A stretch of 38,281 nt of DNA from Nostoc sp. FACHB-973 (GTDB lineage Bacteria > Cyanobacteriota > Cyanobacteriia > Cyanobacteriales > Nostocaceae), in contig NZ_JACJSJ010000083.1 in assembly GCF_014698115.1 (NCBI RefSeq), forward strand, positions 1 through 38,281, written 5' to 3'. Below the pieces are notes generated by a model. The model was not told the DNA's origin. It searched no databases and saw only the letters and a list, made by a program, of their open reading frames with translations. Shown here piece by piece: positions 1 to 8,042 of the stretch. Position 1 is the first letter of the stretch, and every line of letters begins with the position of its first letter. Both the position numbers and the translations under genes were made by a program.

Positions 1-904
1 GTAATTGTTGAGTCCAATTGGTAAACCCACCATCTACAAGGAAATATTCTGTTCCTGATGAGTCACGACCATAGATATGGAATCCAGCACTATCATAATA
101 GCCACGACCAGTTTCACGCTCTTGATCGAATGCGAAGGTAACTTGTGGATATTGGGTGGCTAGTTTTTCGAGTACGGAGGCTTGAAGCGCATTGTAGCGA
201 ATTTTATCAAACGCGGTTAACGAGACGCGCACATCTGCGATGCCTGGGTTGGGTGTAGCCATCGCAAACCCACTATGGTTAGCTGCTTCAAATAGCCGGA
301 AATAGAATTCCAAATGTTCTATGAGGGCATCAATCTCAAAACGATAACAACCTGTATCACGTCCAGCCATACAAAGACCCAGTAAACGAAAATGCTGGAA
401 TGAATTTGGCCTATTTACTTGCTGGGTGCGTAACACACGATGACTAGCACACAATTTTATCATTTCATGGGTGCGTGTATGGGGAGCAAAAGCTCGTCTG
501 CGCTTTGCACACTCTAACGCCAGAACATTTGTTACGTTCGCAGTCACTTCAGTATTGCGAATGGTGGACAGTACCTTGTTTTGGTTAACTGTCGCTACGA
601 CAGAGTTTGTACCCAGTGGAGAAACGGGCGAAAGTTCTAGCGCCTCAAACCCTGGTGGAAGAACGGAATAAGCAAGGCGATCGAATTCAAGTTGTTGTTG
701 GGGATCTACTTGCGACGGCACTACAAAGCGATTGTTTTCATACTGCTTTAAGATGTCGCTAGGTGTGAGGGAAGCTGCGCGTTGGCGATAAACTTCAAGT
801 AGAAGAGATTGTAAGTCTGACAAACTCAGGCGATTCGTCAATATATCAAGAAGGTCTGGAGTATCGGCAGCAGCGAGAATGCGCTCAATAATTTTGTCTG
901 GCAT
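1..904 (-). CDS. Unrecognised protein, C-terminus outside window
   Basis: An uninterrupted reading frame of 301 codons runs leftward from an ATG at 904 to the window edge, so the protein is longer than seen here. It is soluble, with no signal peptide or membrane segment. Blocks that look conserved are PLGTNSVVATVNQNKV (about residues 96-111), the following STIRNTEVTANVTNVLALEC, a GRDTGCYRFEIDALIEH segment in the middle, and LVDGGFTNW near the cut end. The pattern of a nucleotide-binding-like core ending in a glycine-rich DGG segment is faintly reminiscent of class II aminoacyl-tRNA synthetase/HisZ folds, but I do not recognise the family and assign no function. Upstream, AGAAGG lies rather far from the ATG for a Shine-Dalgarno site. 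Coding is credible because codon use and frame length are normal and the opposite strand carries only short frames. Confidence 0.7.
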   Translation of the reverse strand, partial: MPDKIIERILAAADTPDLLDILTNRLSLSDLQSLLLEVYRQRAASLTPSDILKQYENNRFVVPSQVDPQQQLEFDRLAYSVLPPGFEALELSPVSPLGTNSVVATVNQNKVLSTIRNTEVTANVTNVLALECAKRRRAFAPHTRTHEMIKLCASHRVLRTQQVNRPNSFQHFRLLGLCMAGRDTGCYRFEIDALIEHLEFYFRLFEAANHSGFAMATPNPGIADVRVSLTAFDKIRYNALQASVLEKLATQYPQVTFAFDQERETGRGYYDSAGFHIYGRDSSGTEYFLVDGGFTNWTQQL

Positions 905-1134
905 TATAGTAGTTTTTCAGTCAAACCTTCTTCTCACATTACGGTAAAAAAAACAAAAATCCAAGGCAAATTTTAACACTCAGACTGGGATTAGGTTTGT
1001 TGCTTTAAACTAAAACTCATGCTTGGTAAAGGTTACATCTTTTTATCTAAAGAAAGTGACATAAGAGGACTATTTTGGGCAACAAATTACTAAAATATAT
1101 ATTAAACAATAATTAATAAATTTAGCCTATAACT

Positions 1135-1833
1135 ATGAGCTACAGGCATTTTGGAAGAATTGGAGACATCTGGAAGCACATTCCTTTGTGTGAATTTTTA
1201 ACTATTGAGCAACCGGCTAACTATATTGAAACAAATTCTGCTTATCCAGAATACCAACTTACAGCCTCTTTTGAACAACAATACGGAATTCTCCATGTAG
1301 AAAAAAATATTAAAAAATCTCAGTTAGTTCAGCAATCTGCTTATTGGAGAGTATTAAGCAGTATATCCGAGAATAAGACTGGCTTATCAAAATATCTTGG
1401 TTCACCAGCTTTGGCGTTAAATATATTAAAAGGTACGGCGAAAGATTTTGTATTTTTTGATATTGAGCAAGCGTGCTTAAAAGAAATAGCAGAGTATGCC
1501 AAAAAGCTAAATATTGCTGAACAGGTTAATTGTAGAAATGAAGATTCTGTCAATGGACTGATAAGTATGATTGAAAATTTAACCCCCCATGATTTTATTC
1601 ATGTTTATCCTTACTTAATCCACGAAAAAAATGCCAACGGTAATTCTTATTTTGATGCTTTTGTAAGAGCAATGAGACAGGGTATTATGGGAATGCTTTG
1701 GTATGGATTTAACACCTTTAAAGAAAGAGAAAATTTGCATAATGGCTTCCAAAAGCAGACCGGCATAAGTAGCAGAACACGCTTACAAGGAATTGAACTC
1801 AGGTCAATTTTACTTGATGAAAGTATTTTATAA
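1135..1833 (+). CDS. RlmJ-like (DUF519) protein with degenerate catalytic motif
   Basis: 232 residues. The N-terminus MSYRHFGRIGDIWKH matches the start of RlmJ, the 23S rRNA A2030 N6-methyltransferase (MLSYRHSFHAGNHADVLKH in E. coli). ETNSAYPEYQL (32-42) sits where RlmJ has its DTHAGAGRYQL SAM-binding segment, and YLGSPALAL (87-95) matches its YPGSP block. The catalytic DPPY motif of RlmJ is replaced by VYPY (157-160), losing the aspartate, and the SAM segment has lost its glycines. At 232 residues it is shorter than E. coli RlmJ (280). I infer an RlmJ-derived protein that probably does not methylate adenine, or does different chemistry. No clear ribosome binding site precedes the ATG. The 3' end overlaps the convergent truncated ssuA by 35 bp. 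Confidence 0.65.
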   Translation: MSYRHFGRIGDIWKHIPLCEFLTIEQPANYIETNSAYPEYQLTASFEQQYGILHVEKNIKKSQLVQQSAYWRVLSSISENKTGLSKYLGSPALALNILKGTAKDFVFFDIEQACLKEIAEYAKKLNIAEQVNCRNEDSVNGLISMIENLTPHDFIHVYPYLIHEKNANGNSYFDAFVRAMRQGIMGMLWYGFNTFKERENLHNGFQKQTGISSRTRLQGIELRSILLDESIL

Positions 1834-2605
1834 TTGCTTTTAGGAGGTCAGCATTATTAGTGGCAAAATCTCGTGAAGCCAAGTAATAACCCCCTGGTGT
1901 ATTAATTCCTTGTGCGTTTCGCAAAATACGGATACTACCTTCGCGCTGGAGCTTAATCAGATTCGGATCGCCTTCTACAAAAGCATCAACGGTCTTGTTG
2001 AGAAATGCTGCTCTGCCATCCGCAACAGGTAAGTTTACTGATTCAATATCACTAATTGTCAGCCCGACCTGTTCCAAAGCTTTTACCACAAAAAAGGTCT
2101 GAGCCGTACCTCTAGAATAAGCAACTTTTTTACCTTTAATATCTGCCAATGTTTTGATAGGAGAATCCTTTAACACGATAATCGCAGAACCTTCTCCAGT
2201 ACCTGGTGGGGTGTTAACTACATAGATCAAATTAGTACCAGCAGCCTGGGCAAAAATTGGCGGTGTTTCACCGGTTGGTCCCATGTCGATACTACCCACA
2301 TTTAAGGCTTCTAAGAGCGGTGGACCGGACACAAATTGATACCAATTCACACCTATTCCTTGAGGAGCCAAACGTTTTTCGATCGCACCTTTTTCATGAG
2401 TTAGATCCCCTGAAACTTCGTAGCCAAGCCGAACAACTTTAGTATTGCTACTGCTCTTAATATTAGTCTTACTGGCACTGCTATTGCTGATACTGCCCTT
2501 GTTTATACCACAACTGGCTAAAGTCGTAAAAGAAACTAACCCATAGAAGGCGTAGAGTAAATCACGTCTGGATATCGAATATTTGCCAATTTGCACTTTT
2601 CTCAT
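1799..2605 (-). pseudogene. ssuA: Aliphatic sulfonate ABC transporter substrate-binding protein, 3'-truncated
   Basis: 268 residues. An N-terminal export signal with a lipobox-like LASC (about 29-32) is followed by a Ser/Asn-rich linker and the SsuA core: SGPPLLEALNVGSIDMGPTG, then ETPPIFAQAAGTNLIYV, and later LADIKGKKVAYSRGTAQ. SsuA binds alkanesulfonates in the periplasm for the SsuBC permease. Family members are about 320-350 residues. This one stops shortly after LLKAIIKYFH with the tail QVKLT, which is encoded by the antisense of the neighbouring RlmJ-like gene, so roughly 50-70 C-terminal residues appear lost through a rearrangement near 1800-1830. No ssuB or ssuC follows. It lies downstream of two TauD-like genes on the same strand, consistent with a decayed sulfonate-use operon. 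It may be non-functional. Confidence 0.75.
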
Positions 2606-2739
2606 AACTGGTCATTTGATATTGATGTTGACACCTTTAGGCAAAAATTTAGGCAGTGTTGTACTAGCTTTTCTCCCTTTTCTCTTAGGGAGAAAAGCTT
2701 TGTATCTGAAATAATTTACAAATGTTAGCTAGCTGAACT

Positions 2740-3624
2740 TTAGAACGGACGGCTACCTCGAAGGCTGACCCGTTTCAGAACACGGGTTGCATTGGCATCA
2801 AATTCAGGACGGTAGTGAGCTGTTGCCTGGTTATCCCAATAAAGCAGGTCGCCCTTGCTCCACTGATGCCGATAGGCAAACCGGGGTTGCTTAATATGCT
2901 CTTGCAACCGCGCAATTAGTTTTGCCCCTTCCACATGGTCATAATCGAGAATGTCTACATCGCTAGCAGCATTGAAGAAAAGGATTTTTTTGCCGGTATC
3001 TGGGTGAGTGCGAACCAGAGGATGAATCGCAACTCGTTCGCCGGGTTCAACTGCCCGACCAGCTGCATATTTAGGCTCACCATACTCATCCCGATCCTTG
3101 CTGCCATAGAAGTTAAAGTAGCGTATCTGCAAGCCAGCAATTTGTTCCTTGGTCGCATCATCCAACTCTTCGTAAGCCTGAGCCAAATTCACCCAATAGG
3201 TATCGGGGCCATTTTCAGGTACTTCTACTGCATATAAGAAGGAACCGCTAGATGGCACAGGAAGCCAGTAGTGATCGATGTGGGGTAAAAGTTCCTGATA
3301 GTTCGGTCGGATATTGACTGAACTCTCTTGAGTAGCGGCATTTGCCAGAGTCAGAACTAGGGGTGGGAGGTATTCTTCTGTTTCTCCTTTGCGAACGTAA
3401 GCAGGCTGCTGAAGAATATCGCCAAAGTAATTGGCAAAGGCTAACAACTGGTCATCAGTTAATGTCTGGTTTTTAAAGATGAGGATGTGGCGATCGCGCC
3501 ATGCCTGCTTTAGTTGCAGAATCACCTCTGGTTCACCAGAACGACTGGCATCGATTCCGCTAATAACAGCACCAAGAGCTGCTTTGGTGGGTGTAATCTC
3601 AATCCGACTTGCTGTGAGTGTCAT
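2740..3624 (-). CDS. TauD/TfdA family Fe(II)/2-oxoglutarate dioxygenase
   Basis: 294 residues, the usual family length. The iron-binding facial triad is visible as His115-x-Asp117 (LLPHIDHYW) and His270 (WDNQATAH). Arg281 and Arg285 (RVLKR) match the 2-oxoglutarate-binding arginine pair of TauD. The family oxygenates taurine, alkanesulfonates, alkyl sulfates or aromatic acids using 2-oxoglutarate and O2, and for sulfonates releases sulfite. The start is supported by an AAGGAGA ribosome binding site. It lies between another TauD-like gene and ssuA on the same strand, which favours an organosulfur substrate. It is clearly diverged from the paralogous pair at 3927 and 36093, so its substrate may differ. 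Confidence 0.85.
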   Translation of the reverse strand: MTLTASRIEITPTKAALGAVISGIDASRSGEPEVILQLKQAWRDRHILIFKNQTLTDDQLLAFANYFGDILQQPAYVRKGETEEYLPPLVLTLANAATQESSVNIRPNYQELLPHIDHYWLPVPSSGSFLYAVEVPENGPDTYWVNLAQAYEELDDATKEQIAGLQIRYFNFYGSKDRDEYGEPKYAAGRAVEPGERVAIHPLVRTHPDTGKKILFFNAASDVDILDYDHVEGAKLIARLQEHIKQPRFAYRHQWSKGDLLYWDNQATAHYRPEFDANATRVLKRVSLRGSRPF

Positions 3625-3926
3625 GATCGGGTCTCCTTGGATTTGTAAATATACGAGGGTGTAGGGTGCAGGGTGTAGGGGGAAAAAATTGTATTTTTAT
3701 ACACTGCTCGAAAACCAACCTTCTTTACGAGACGCTACGCCCAGCCTTGCTTCCCCGGAGGGTTACGGGTCAAAGCCTCCACCGAAATCTAAGATTTGGT
3801 GGTCTCTAATTGATAGCGGCTTCAAGTCCCCACCAATTACCCCACACCCTTGGATTTGAAGGCAGTTGCTCGACAAAGAGCAGATTTACTCAGCACTGCC
3901 CTGAAAAAAGCTAACAGAACTCAGCT
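3625..3926. other. Gene-free spacer with an imperfect hairpin
   Basis: About 300 bases between the two TauD-like genes. It holds a short GGGTGTAGGGTGCAGGGTGTAG tandem-like stretch (3657-3680), a GC-rich GAGACGCTACGCC element common in Nostocaceae spacers (about 3729), and an imperfect inverted repeat at about 3779-3802 (CCACCGAAATC / GATTTGGTGG, one-base bulge). The hairpin lacks a U-run on either strand, so termination is not supported. No reading frame looks coding. Confidence 0.45.
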
Positions 3927-4895
3927 TTACGAAAGCACTGGTTCCGCTTCCTTAGACTCAGCTTTCTGCTTGAAGACGGTTGGTACTTCTGCGTTGAACA
4001 CCTCACCTTGAACCACTTCGGAGCGGAAACCATCAACCCCAACTGGAATATCGCCAGTAATGGTGGTGCGATAGAGGACACGCTCGACATCCAAATGATC
4101 TAAATCTTGAGGAGCTAAATGCACAGTGGCGCGGTTATCCCAGAAGGCGATATCACCATTGTTCCAACGGAAACGGGTGGTGTAGGCAGGCTTGGTGATT
4201 TGGTTGAAGAACAACTCAAGTAACAGCTTGCTCTCTTGGGGTGACACGTCAATAATGTGCGAGGTGAAGCCGGGGTTAACGAACAACGCACGTTCGCCAG
4301 TCTCAGGATGAACCCTGACGACTGGGTGGATGGAAACCAGGGGATTGACAGCAATGCGATCGGCGAACTTGCTATTGCGGGGCTGATGTCCACCCCCATT
4401 AAAGCGATGTTCAGCTTTTAATGTATCTGCTAGCGCCCGCAGGGGTGCTGACAGTCCCTCATAAGCTGCCACAAGATTACTCCACTGGGTGTCACCACCG
4501 AAGCTGGGGACATTAACGGCGCGTAAAATTGACCCTGCTGGTGGGTTGACAGCCGCCGTTACGTCTGTGTGCCAGACACTTCCTCGTTCTCTGCGAACAC
4601 CGTACTCCCGCTCATAGAGCTTACGGTCTACGGATTTGATCTGCGGCAATCCGGGAACTGGCTCAGGCTCTCCCAGGGGATGGGCGAAAGTTACTTCGCC
4701 GAAACGAGATGTGAACTCAACCTGGGCAGCATGATCGATGTTCTGACCACGAAAGAACACAACTTTCCATTTCAATAACGCTTTACGGATTTCTTGGACT
4801 TGCTCGTCAGAAAGAGGACGGGAAAGGTCTACGCTACCGATTTCGGCACCGATGAAACCAGCAACTGGTTTAACTTCTATATGTTTGTAGCCCAT
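3927..4895 (-). CDS. TauD/TfdA family dioxygenase (paralogue A)
   Basis: 322 residues. The iron ligands are His109 and Asp111 (VWHTDVTA) and His259 (WDNRATVH). Arg272 and Arg276 (ERVLYRTTITGD) are the expected 2-oxoglutarate-side arginines. It matches the protein at 36093-37061 over its whole length with the same residue numbering. Even the leader before the ATG is shared (CTCTGGAGAA, including the GGAG ribosome binding site), so the two arose by duplication or share recent ancestry. Family knowledge suggests oxidative release of sulfite from taurine or an alkanesulfonate; the substrate cannot be fixed from sequence. It heads the leftward sulfur block, and an operator-like inverted repeat lies about 110 bases upstream (5008-5043). 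Confidence 0.88.
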   Translation of the reverse strand: MGYKHIEVKPVAGFIGAEIGSVDLSRPLSDEQVQEIRKALLKWKVVFFRGQNIDHAAQVEFTSRFGEVTFAHPLGEPEPVPGLPQIKSVDRKLYEREYGVRRERGSVWHTDVTAAVNPPAGSILRAVNVPSFGGDTQWSNLVAAYEGLSAPLRALADTLKAEHRFNGGGHQPRNSKFADRIAVNPLVSIHPVVRVHPETGERALFVNPGFTSHIIDVSPQESKLLLELFFNQITKPAYTTRFRWNNGDIAFWDNRATVHLAPQDLDHLDVERVLYRTTITGDIPVGVDGFRSEVVQGEVFNAEVPTVFKQKAESKEAEPVLS

Positions 4896-5302
4896 TTAGG
4901 TTCTCCAGAGTTTGATCTGTAGGGTGGTGTTCACACTCGCCTGTTTCCTTTGGAATTTTGCCAATATTCTGATAGCAACATTCCTGTGCTGGGAGTAGAA
5001 CTGAGAGTATCATACAGTATTCCGATCGATTTACCGTAGTATTTATTCCTATTTAACAATTTCCTGGTCAGGTGACGAACGAATAAGGGTTTGGGGCGTA
5101 ATTTTGGGCAATCATTACCAGTTGCGTAGGCGCAGCCCGTCGTAGACATCGCTGGGATTCTCCCTTAGCTTCAAATATTCTCACAAGCAATTATTTTTAT
5201 TTATCGTTTTAAAAAAAAAGAATATTTGCTTCTATCGGGGGGGAAAGCTTAATTTTAAAGTATCAAGCCAAACACATACTGAATTAACTAAACAGGTGCA
5301 GC
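4896..5302. other. Divergent intergenic region
   Basis: About 400 bases between dioxygenase A (leftward) and the DUF1003 gene (rightward). Besides the inverted repeat at 5008-5043 it carries a GCGTAGGCGCAGCCCGTCG repeat copy (about 5124-5152), which recurs at about 14162, and a poly-A tract followed by poly-G at 5209-5245. Promoters for both genes must lie here, but no clear -10/-35 pair stands out. Confidence 0.4.
5008..5043. promoter_or_regulatory. Operator-like inverted repeat upstream of dioxygenase A
   Basis: Two 14-base arms around an 8-base spacer: TATCATACAGTATT, CCGATCGA, TTTACCGTAGTATT. Read in the direction of the dioxygenase gene, 28 of 36 positions match the perfect palindrome upstream of paralogue B (35958-35993), including the core ACGGTAAA and the GATCGG spacer. 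The site ends 112 bases before the start codon, close to the 99-base distance at paralogue B. Size and symmetry fit a dimeric repressor or activator; which protein binds is not known. Confidence 0.6.
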
Positions 5303-5962
5303 ATGAATACAAGTAAAAAAATATTGTCAAATAACGTTGATGTACAAGCACTTCAAAACACTCAACTTGCACAGAAAGCTCCAAACGCATCGATAGAGCA
5401 ATTAACACGCGGACAAGGGCTTGCTGATAAATTAGCAAACCATGTAGGCTCTTGGAAATTTCTGATTTGCCAAAGTACCATTTTGGCGGGATGGGTGGGA
5501 ATGAACTTGACACCAGGAGTTCCCCACTGGGACGAGTCACCGTTCATCATGCTCAACTTAGTGTTTTCATTTGCTTCAGCCTACACAGCGCCAATTGTAT
5601 TGATGAGTCAGAATCGCCAGTCTGATACTGACCGCAGAAGTGCCGAAATCGACCACCAAGTGAATCTTAAAGCTAGTCAAAATATAGAACTACTACATCA
5701 GAAATTGGATGAATTACACTCTCAAAAGCTCAATGAATTAACTCAAATTATCAAAGAGCAGCAACAAATTATCAATGAGCTTAAAGTCACTTTAGTACAT
5801 ATTCCGAAAGAGAATAAAGAAGCTAAAGTGGCTCTATTACCGGGCTTGCATATTCAAACTAATAGCAAATTTTCTAAACAACCTTCCAGCAATAAATCTT
5901 TTACAGTTGCTCAAGCAGTTGGAGAAAATAACAAAGCTGTTGAAAAACTGACTCGTCACTAA
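5303..5962 (+). CDS. DUF1003 family membrane protein
   Basis: 219 residues. The DUF1003 core spans about residues 35-140: GLADKLANHVGSWKFL, two membrane segments (about 53-70 and 80-105), then the family signature APIVLMSQNRQ followed by DRRSAEIDHQVNLKA. A predicted coiled coil (about 125-170, rich in Gln/Leu/Glu) and a polar, probably disordered tail follow. The function of the family is unknown; the protein should sit in the inner membrane with a cytoplasmic coiled coil. AGGTG lies ahead of the ATG. It is apparently monocistronic, with decayed DNA downstream. Confidence 0.8.
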   Translation: MNTSKKILSNNVDVQALQNTQLAQKAPNASIEQLTRGQGLADKLANHVGSWKFLICQSTILAGWVGMNLTPGVPHWDESPFIMLNLVFSFASAYTAPIVLMSQNRQSDTDRRSAEIDHQVNLKASQNIELLHQKLDELHSQKLNELTQIIKEQQQIINELKVTLVHIPKENKEAKVALLPGLHIQTNSKFSKQPSSNKSFTVAQAVGENNKAVEKLTRH

Positions 5963-6291
5963 GAATCAGCCATAAAAGCTTTTTTGATTAGCAGATCAGA
6001 GGCTGTATTTTACTTGAATCGATCCATTTGTAGGTTTGATCACAGGATATATGACGCTAAGGAAAAGCTGTTCTTGAGGTTTTTTAACAACAAAGAATAT
6101 TTGCTTTTAATTAGGAAGTTCACAAAGTAAATTTAGACTTTTTGTACTTCATTGCCAGTAGACACAGCTTACCAATTGGATTGGAGATACTATATTTACA
6201 CGCTTCATTAAATAGCAATTTACCCTACATTTGCAGACATCAACGAACACTACTGAAAACGGTATTAGCAAAAAAAATGAGCAGAGATAAA

Positions 6292-6381
6292 ATGAACTAA
6301 TTTATTACGGCTATCCCCACCGGAATCACAGTTTTTATAGCTACAAATTTAGATCATTTGGTTTTACAAAGCTCGTCCTGA
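6292..6381 (+). pseudogene. N-terminal remnant of a CadD-like (cadmium resistance family) permease
   Basis: After ATG-AAC the third codon is a stop (TAA), but the same frame continues as FITAIPTGITVFIATNLDHL, which resembles the first membrane helix of CadD/Cad-family transporters (typically ITGI.AFIATNLDDL). The frame ends at 6379-6381. Only about 25 residues of a roughly 200-residue protein remain. One base change (GAA to TAA) would explain the early stop. This is a dead fragment. Confidence 0.5.
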
Positions 6382-6541
6382 GGCTGCTGATGTCTACAAA
6401 ATTCCTGCTCAGGTAGTCAAACTAAGCTTTAAACAAGTGCAAATTAAAGTCCGCAAAAACAATAGTGAAGTTGTCAATCGATGGGTTAATCCTAATAGAC
6501 TTGATAGTTTTATTAAGATTCAAGACTCAGCATTCCACTAA
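6359..6541 (+). pseudogene. C-terminal fragment of an unrecognised protein
   Basis: A 61-codon frame (WFYKARPEAADVYKIP at its start, ending NPNRLDSFIKIQDSAFH) without a start codon, beginning just inside the CadD-like remnant in another frame and preceded by a stop. The composition is protein-like, with alternating hydrophobic and charged residues, so it is probably the tail of a gene whose front was deleted when the two remnants were joined. Family not recognised. Confidence 0.35.
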
Positions 6542-6551
6542 ATCAAAACTT

Positions 6552-6632
6552 ATGCAAAAATCTTTAAAAAGCTTCCTTAGCTTGGCAATAATTTTGCTTT
6601 TTAACTCTTTTACTCAAGTGTTAACCAGCTGA
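6552..6632 (+). CDS. Possible 26-residue signal-peptide-like ORF
   Basis: ATG to TGA encodes MQKSLKSFLSLAIILLFNSF plus six residues: a positively charged start followed by a hydrophobic stretch, as in a signal peptide, then a stop. It may be a truncated exported-protein gene or a chance frame. It lies directly before another secreted-protein gene. No convincing ribosome binding site. Confidence 0.25.
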   Translation: MQKSLKSFLSLAIILLFNSFTQVLTS

Positions 6633-6679
6633 TAAATTCCTTCGCTGATTAGTAAAAATCTCAAACCAGGGAGAAAAAT

Positions 6680-7303
6680 ATGCAGTTCATCAAAATTATT
6701 CTTGTTGCCCTCGTGTTTATTGTGAATCTGACAATTGCTCAACCTTCTTGGGCAGGCAAAGATTTCACCAAAGGAACTGATTATGCTGAGGTAACTCAGG
6801 AACTCAATCAACTTTTAACTGTGAAAGATAATCCTGAACAAGCTGGCTATACACCTGAGCAATTTCAAGCCCGACTATCACAATTGCAGTCTCAGAAGTA
6901 TGTGATGGAAACGGCCAGAAAACGAGCGCAGTGCTTTAATCAAACCGGTATAACTTTGGGTATCTACGCCAATAAACCGAAAAAATCTCCAACTCAACTC
7001 TACTTCTTAGCAGCAGGGCAAATTACAGATGATGATTGGGATTGTGATGGTATCTACCTACCCGCAGGTACTCAGGTAGTTGTAAGTCCTAATACTGAAG
7101 TACAAGAGTTAACCCAACCCATTGCTGTCAAGTTTGTCGATGGCACACAGTCCATTGCTAGAACTAATCCAGCTACTGGTGCAATTGAATTGAATGTTGC
7201 ACCTGCCAAAGTCTTCAAAGCTGGTGAAGGTAACTGGTTGCTACCTACGTTATCTCAGGCAGATATTGACGCCCAAGTTCCTAGTCCACAAATCATTGAC
7301 TAA
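6680..7303 (+). CDS. Secreted protein of unknown function
   Basis: 207 residues. A Sec signal peptide (MQFIKIILVALVFIVNLTIA, cleavage probably after AQPSWA near residue 26) precedes a soluble domain with two cysteines (CFNQTG and DWDCDG), which could form a disulfide. Middle and C-terminal parts are beta-rich (LYFLAAGQITDDDWDC, GTQVVVSPNTEVQEL). The start is supported by GGGAGA ahead of the ATG. I do not recognise the family. It is followed by a strong terminator at 7371-7395 and appears monocistronic. Confidence 0.65.
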   Translation: MQFIKIILVALVFIVNLTIAQPSWAGKDFTKGTDYAEVTQELNQLLTVKDNPEQAGYTPEQFQARLSQLQSQKYVMETARKRAQCFNQTGITLGIYANKPKKSPTQLYFLAAGQITDDDWDCDGIYLPAGTQVVVSPNTEVQELTQPIAVKFVDGTQSIARTNPATGAIELNVAPAKVFKAGEGNWLLPTLSQADIDAQVPSPQIID

Positions 7304-7370
7304 TATTTGCTAGGCATTCAATTTTGATGCGATAAGCGCGTCAATTCTAATTACACTAAATAATACTTTA

Positions 7371-7395
7371 CCCCTCCTAAGCAAGAGGGGTTTTT
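7371..7395 (+). terminator. Rho-independent terminator
   Basis: CCCCTC, an 8-base loop, GAGGGG, then TTTTT: a six-pair GC-rich stem followed by a U-run, about 70 bases after the secreted-protein gene. The T-run is on the plus strand. Confidence 0.8.
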
Positions 7396-7491
7396 AATTA
7401 ATGGGAGATTGAAGAGAAATTTTAATATAGTTAGCAACCATTGGTATAGGCTCAACGATTTTCAAGTAATAGACCTTAAATAAAGCTAATT

Positions 7492-7767
7492 TCATAATGA
7501 TGCTGGTGGGTCGTTACTATTTAAGAGTTGTTTTTTACTGCGCTTCAGTTGTTTCCAAAGTAATTTAATCTGCTTATAAGCCTCATTAGCCGAGAACTTC
7601 CCATTGCTTTCTAAACTAGTGATAATAACTACTTTTTGAGCAAATTCTTGTAAATTTGCATTAAACACTAACTTTTCTGGCTTAACCTGACCATAGTAAC
7701 GACTGTGAGGGGAAATAAATTTGTCTTTGTCTTGTTGATTAGGCTGTTGCATAATTCTAGTTCCCAT
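7492..7767 (-). CDS. Small conserved cyanobacterial protein (DUF7219-like)
   Basis: 91 residues from the ATG at 7767. This start is chosen because AGGAG lies 10 bases upstream; an alternative TTG at 7809 would add 14 residues but places AGGAG inside the coding sequence. The segment DKFISPHSRYYGQVKPEKLV, the following FNANLQEFAQKV, then EAYKQIKLLWKQLKRSKKQL resembles a short protein widespread in cyanobacteria (DUF7219, from memory). It is soluble, with a basic C-terminal helix. Function unknown. Confidence 0.6.
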   Translation of the reverse strand: MGTRIMQQPNQQDKDKFISPHSRYYGQVKPEKLVFNANLQEFAQKVVIITSLESNGKFSANEAYKQIKLLWKQLKRSKKQLLNSNDPPASL

Positions 7768-8042
7768 TCTGAACTTTCTCCTCATGATAGTCAATCTAGT
7801 TAAACTCAAGCTCTTTAAATAGTAATTTTTGCTTGAATATTTATCTAAGATCGTAGACCATAAGCTTTTCTCTGATATGGCTTATGGTTCAATACAGTTC
7901 AGTTAAGCTTTTTTCTCTCCCCCTGCCTTCCCTGCCTCCCCTGCCTGCCTTAACAAATAAATTTCCTTAACTAAACCGTATTGGCTTATGGTCTACATTT
8001 ACAGTAATGTAGGTTGTAAAATTTTTGATAATTTTCACCTAT

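Noticed and set aside
471..671. Short rightward frame
   Set aside because: It lies opposite the long leftward gene of 1-904, whose frame is far longer and protein-like.
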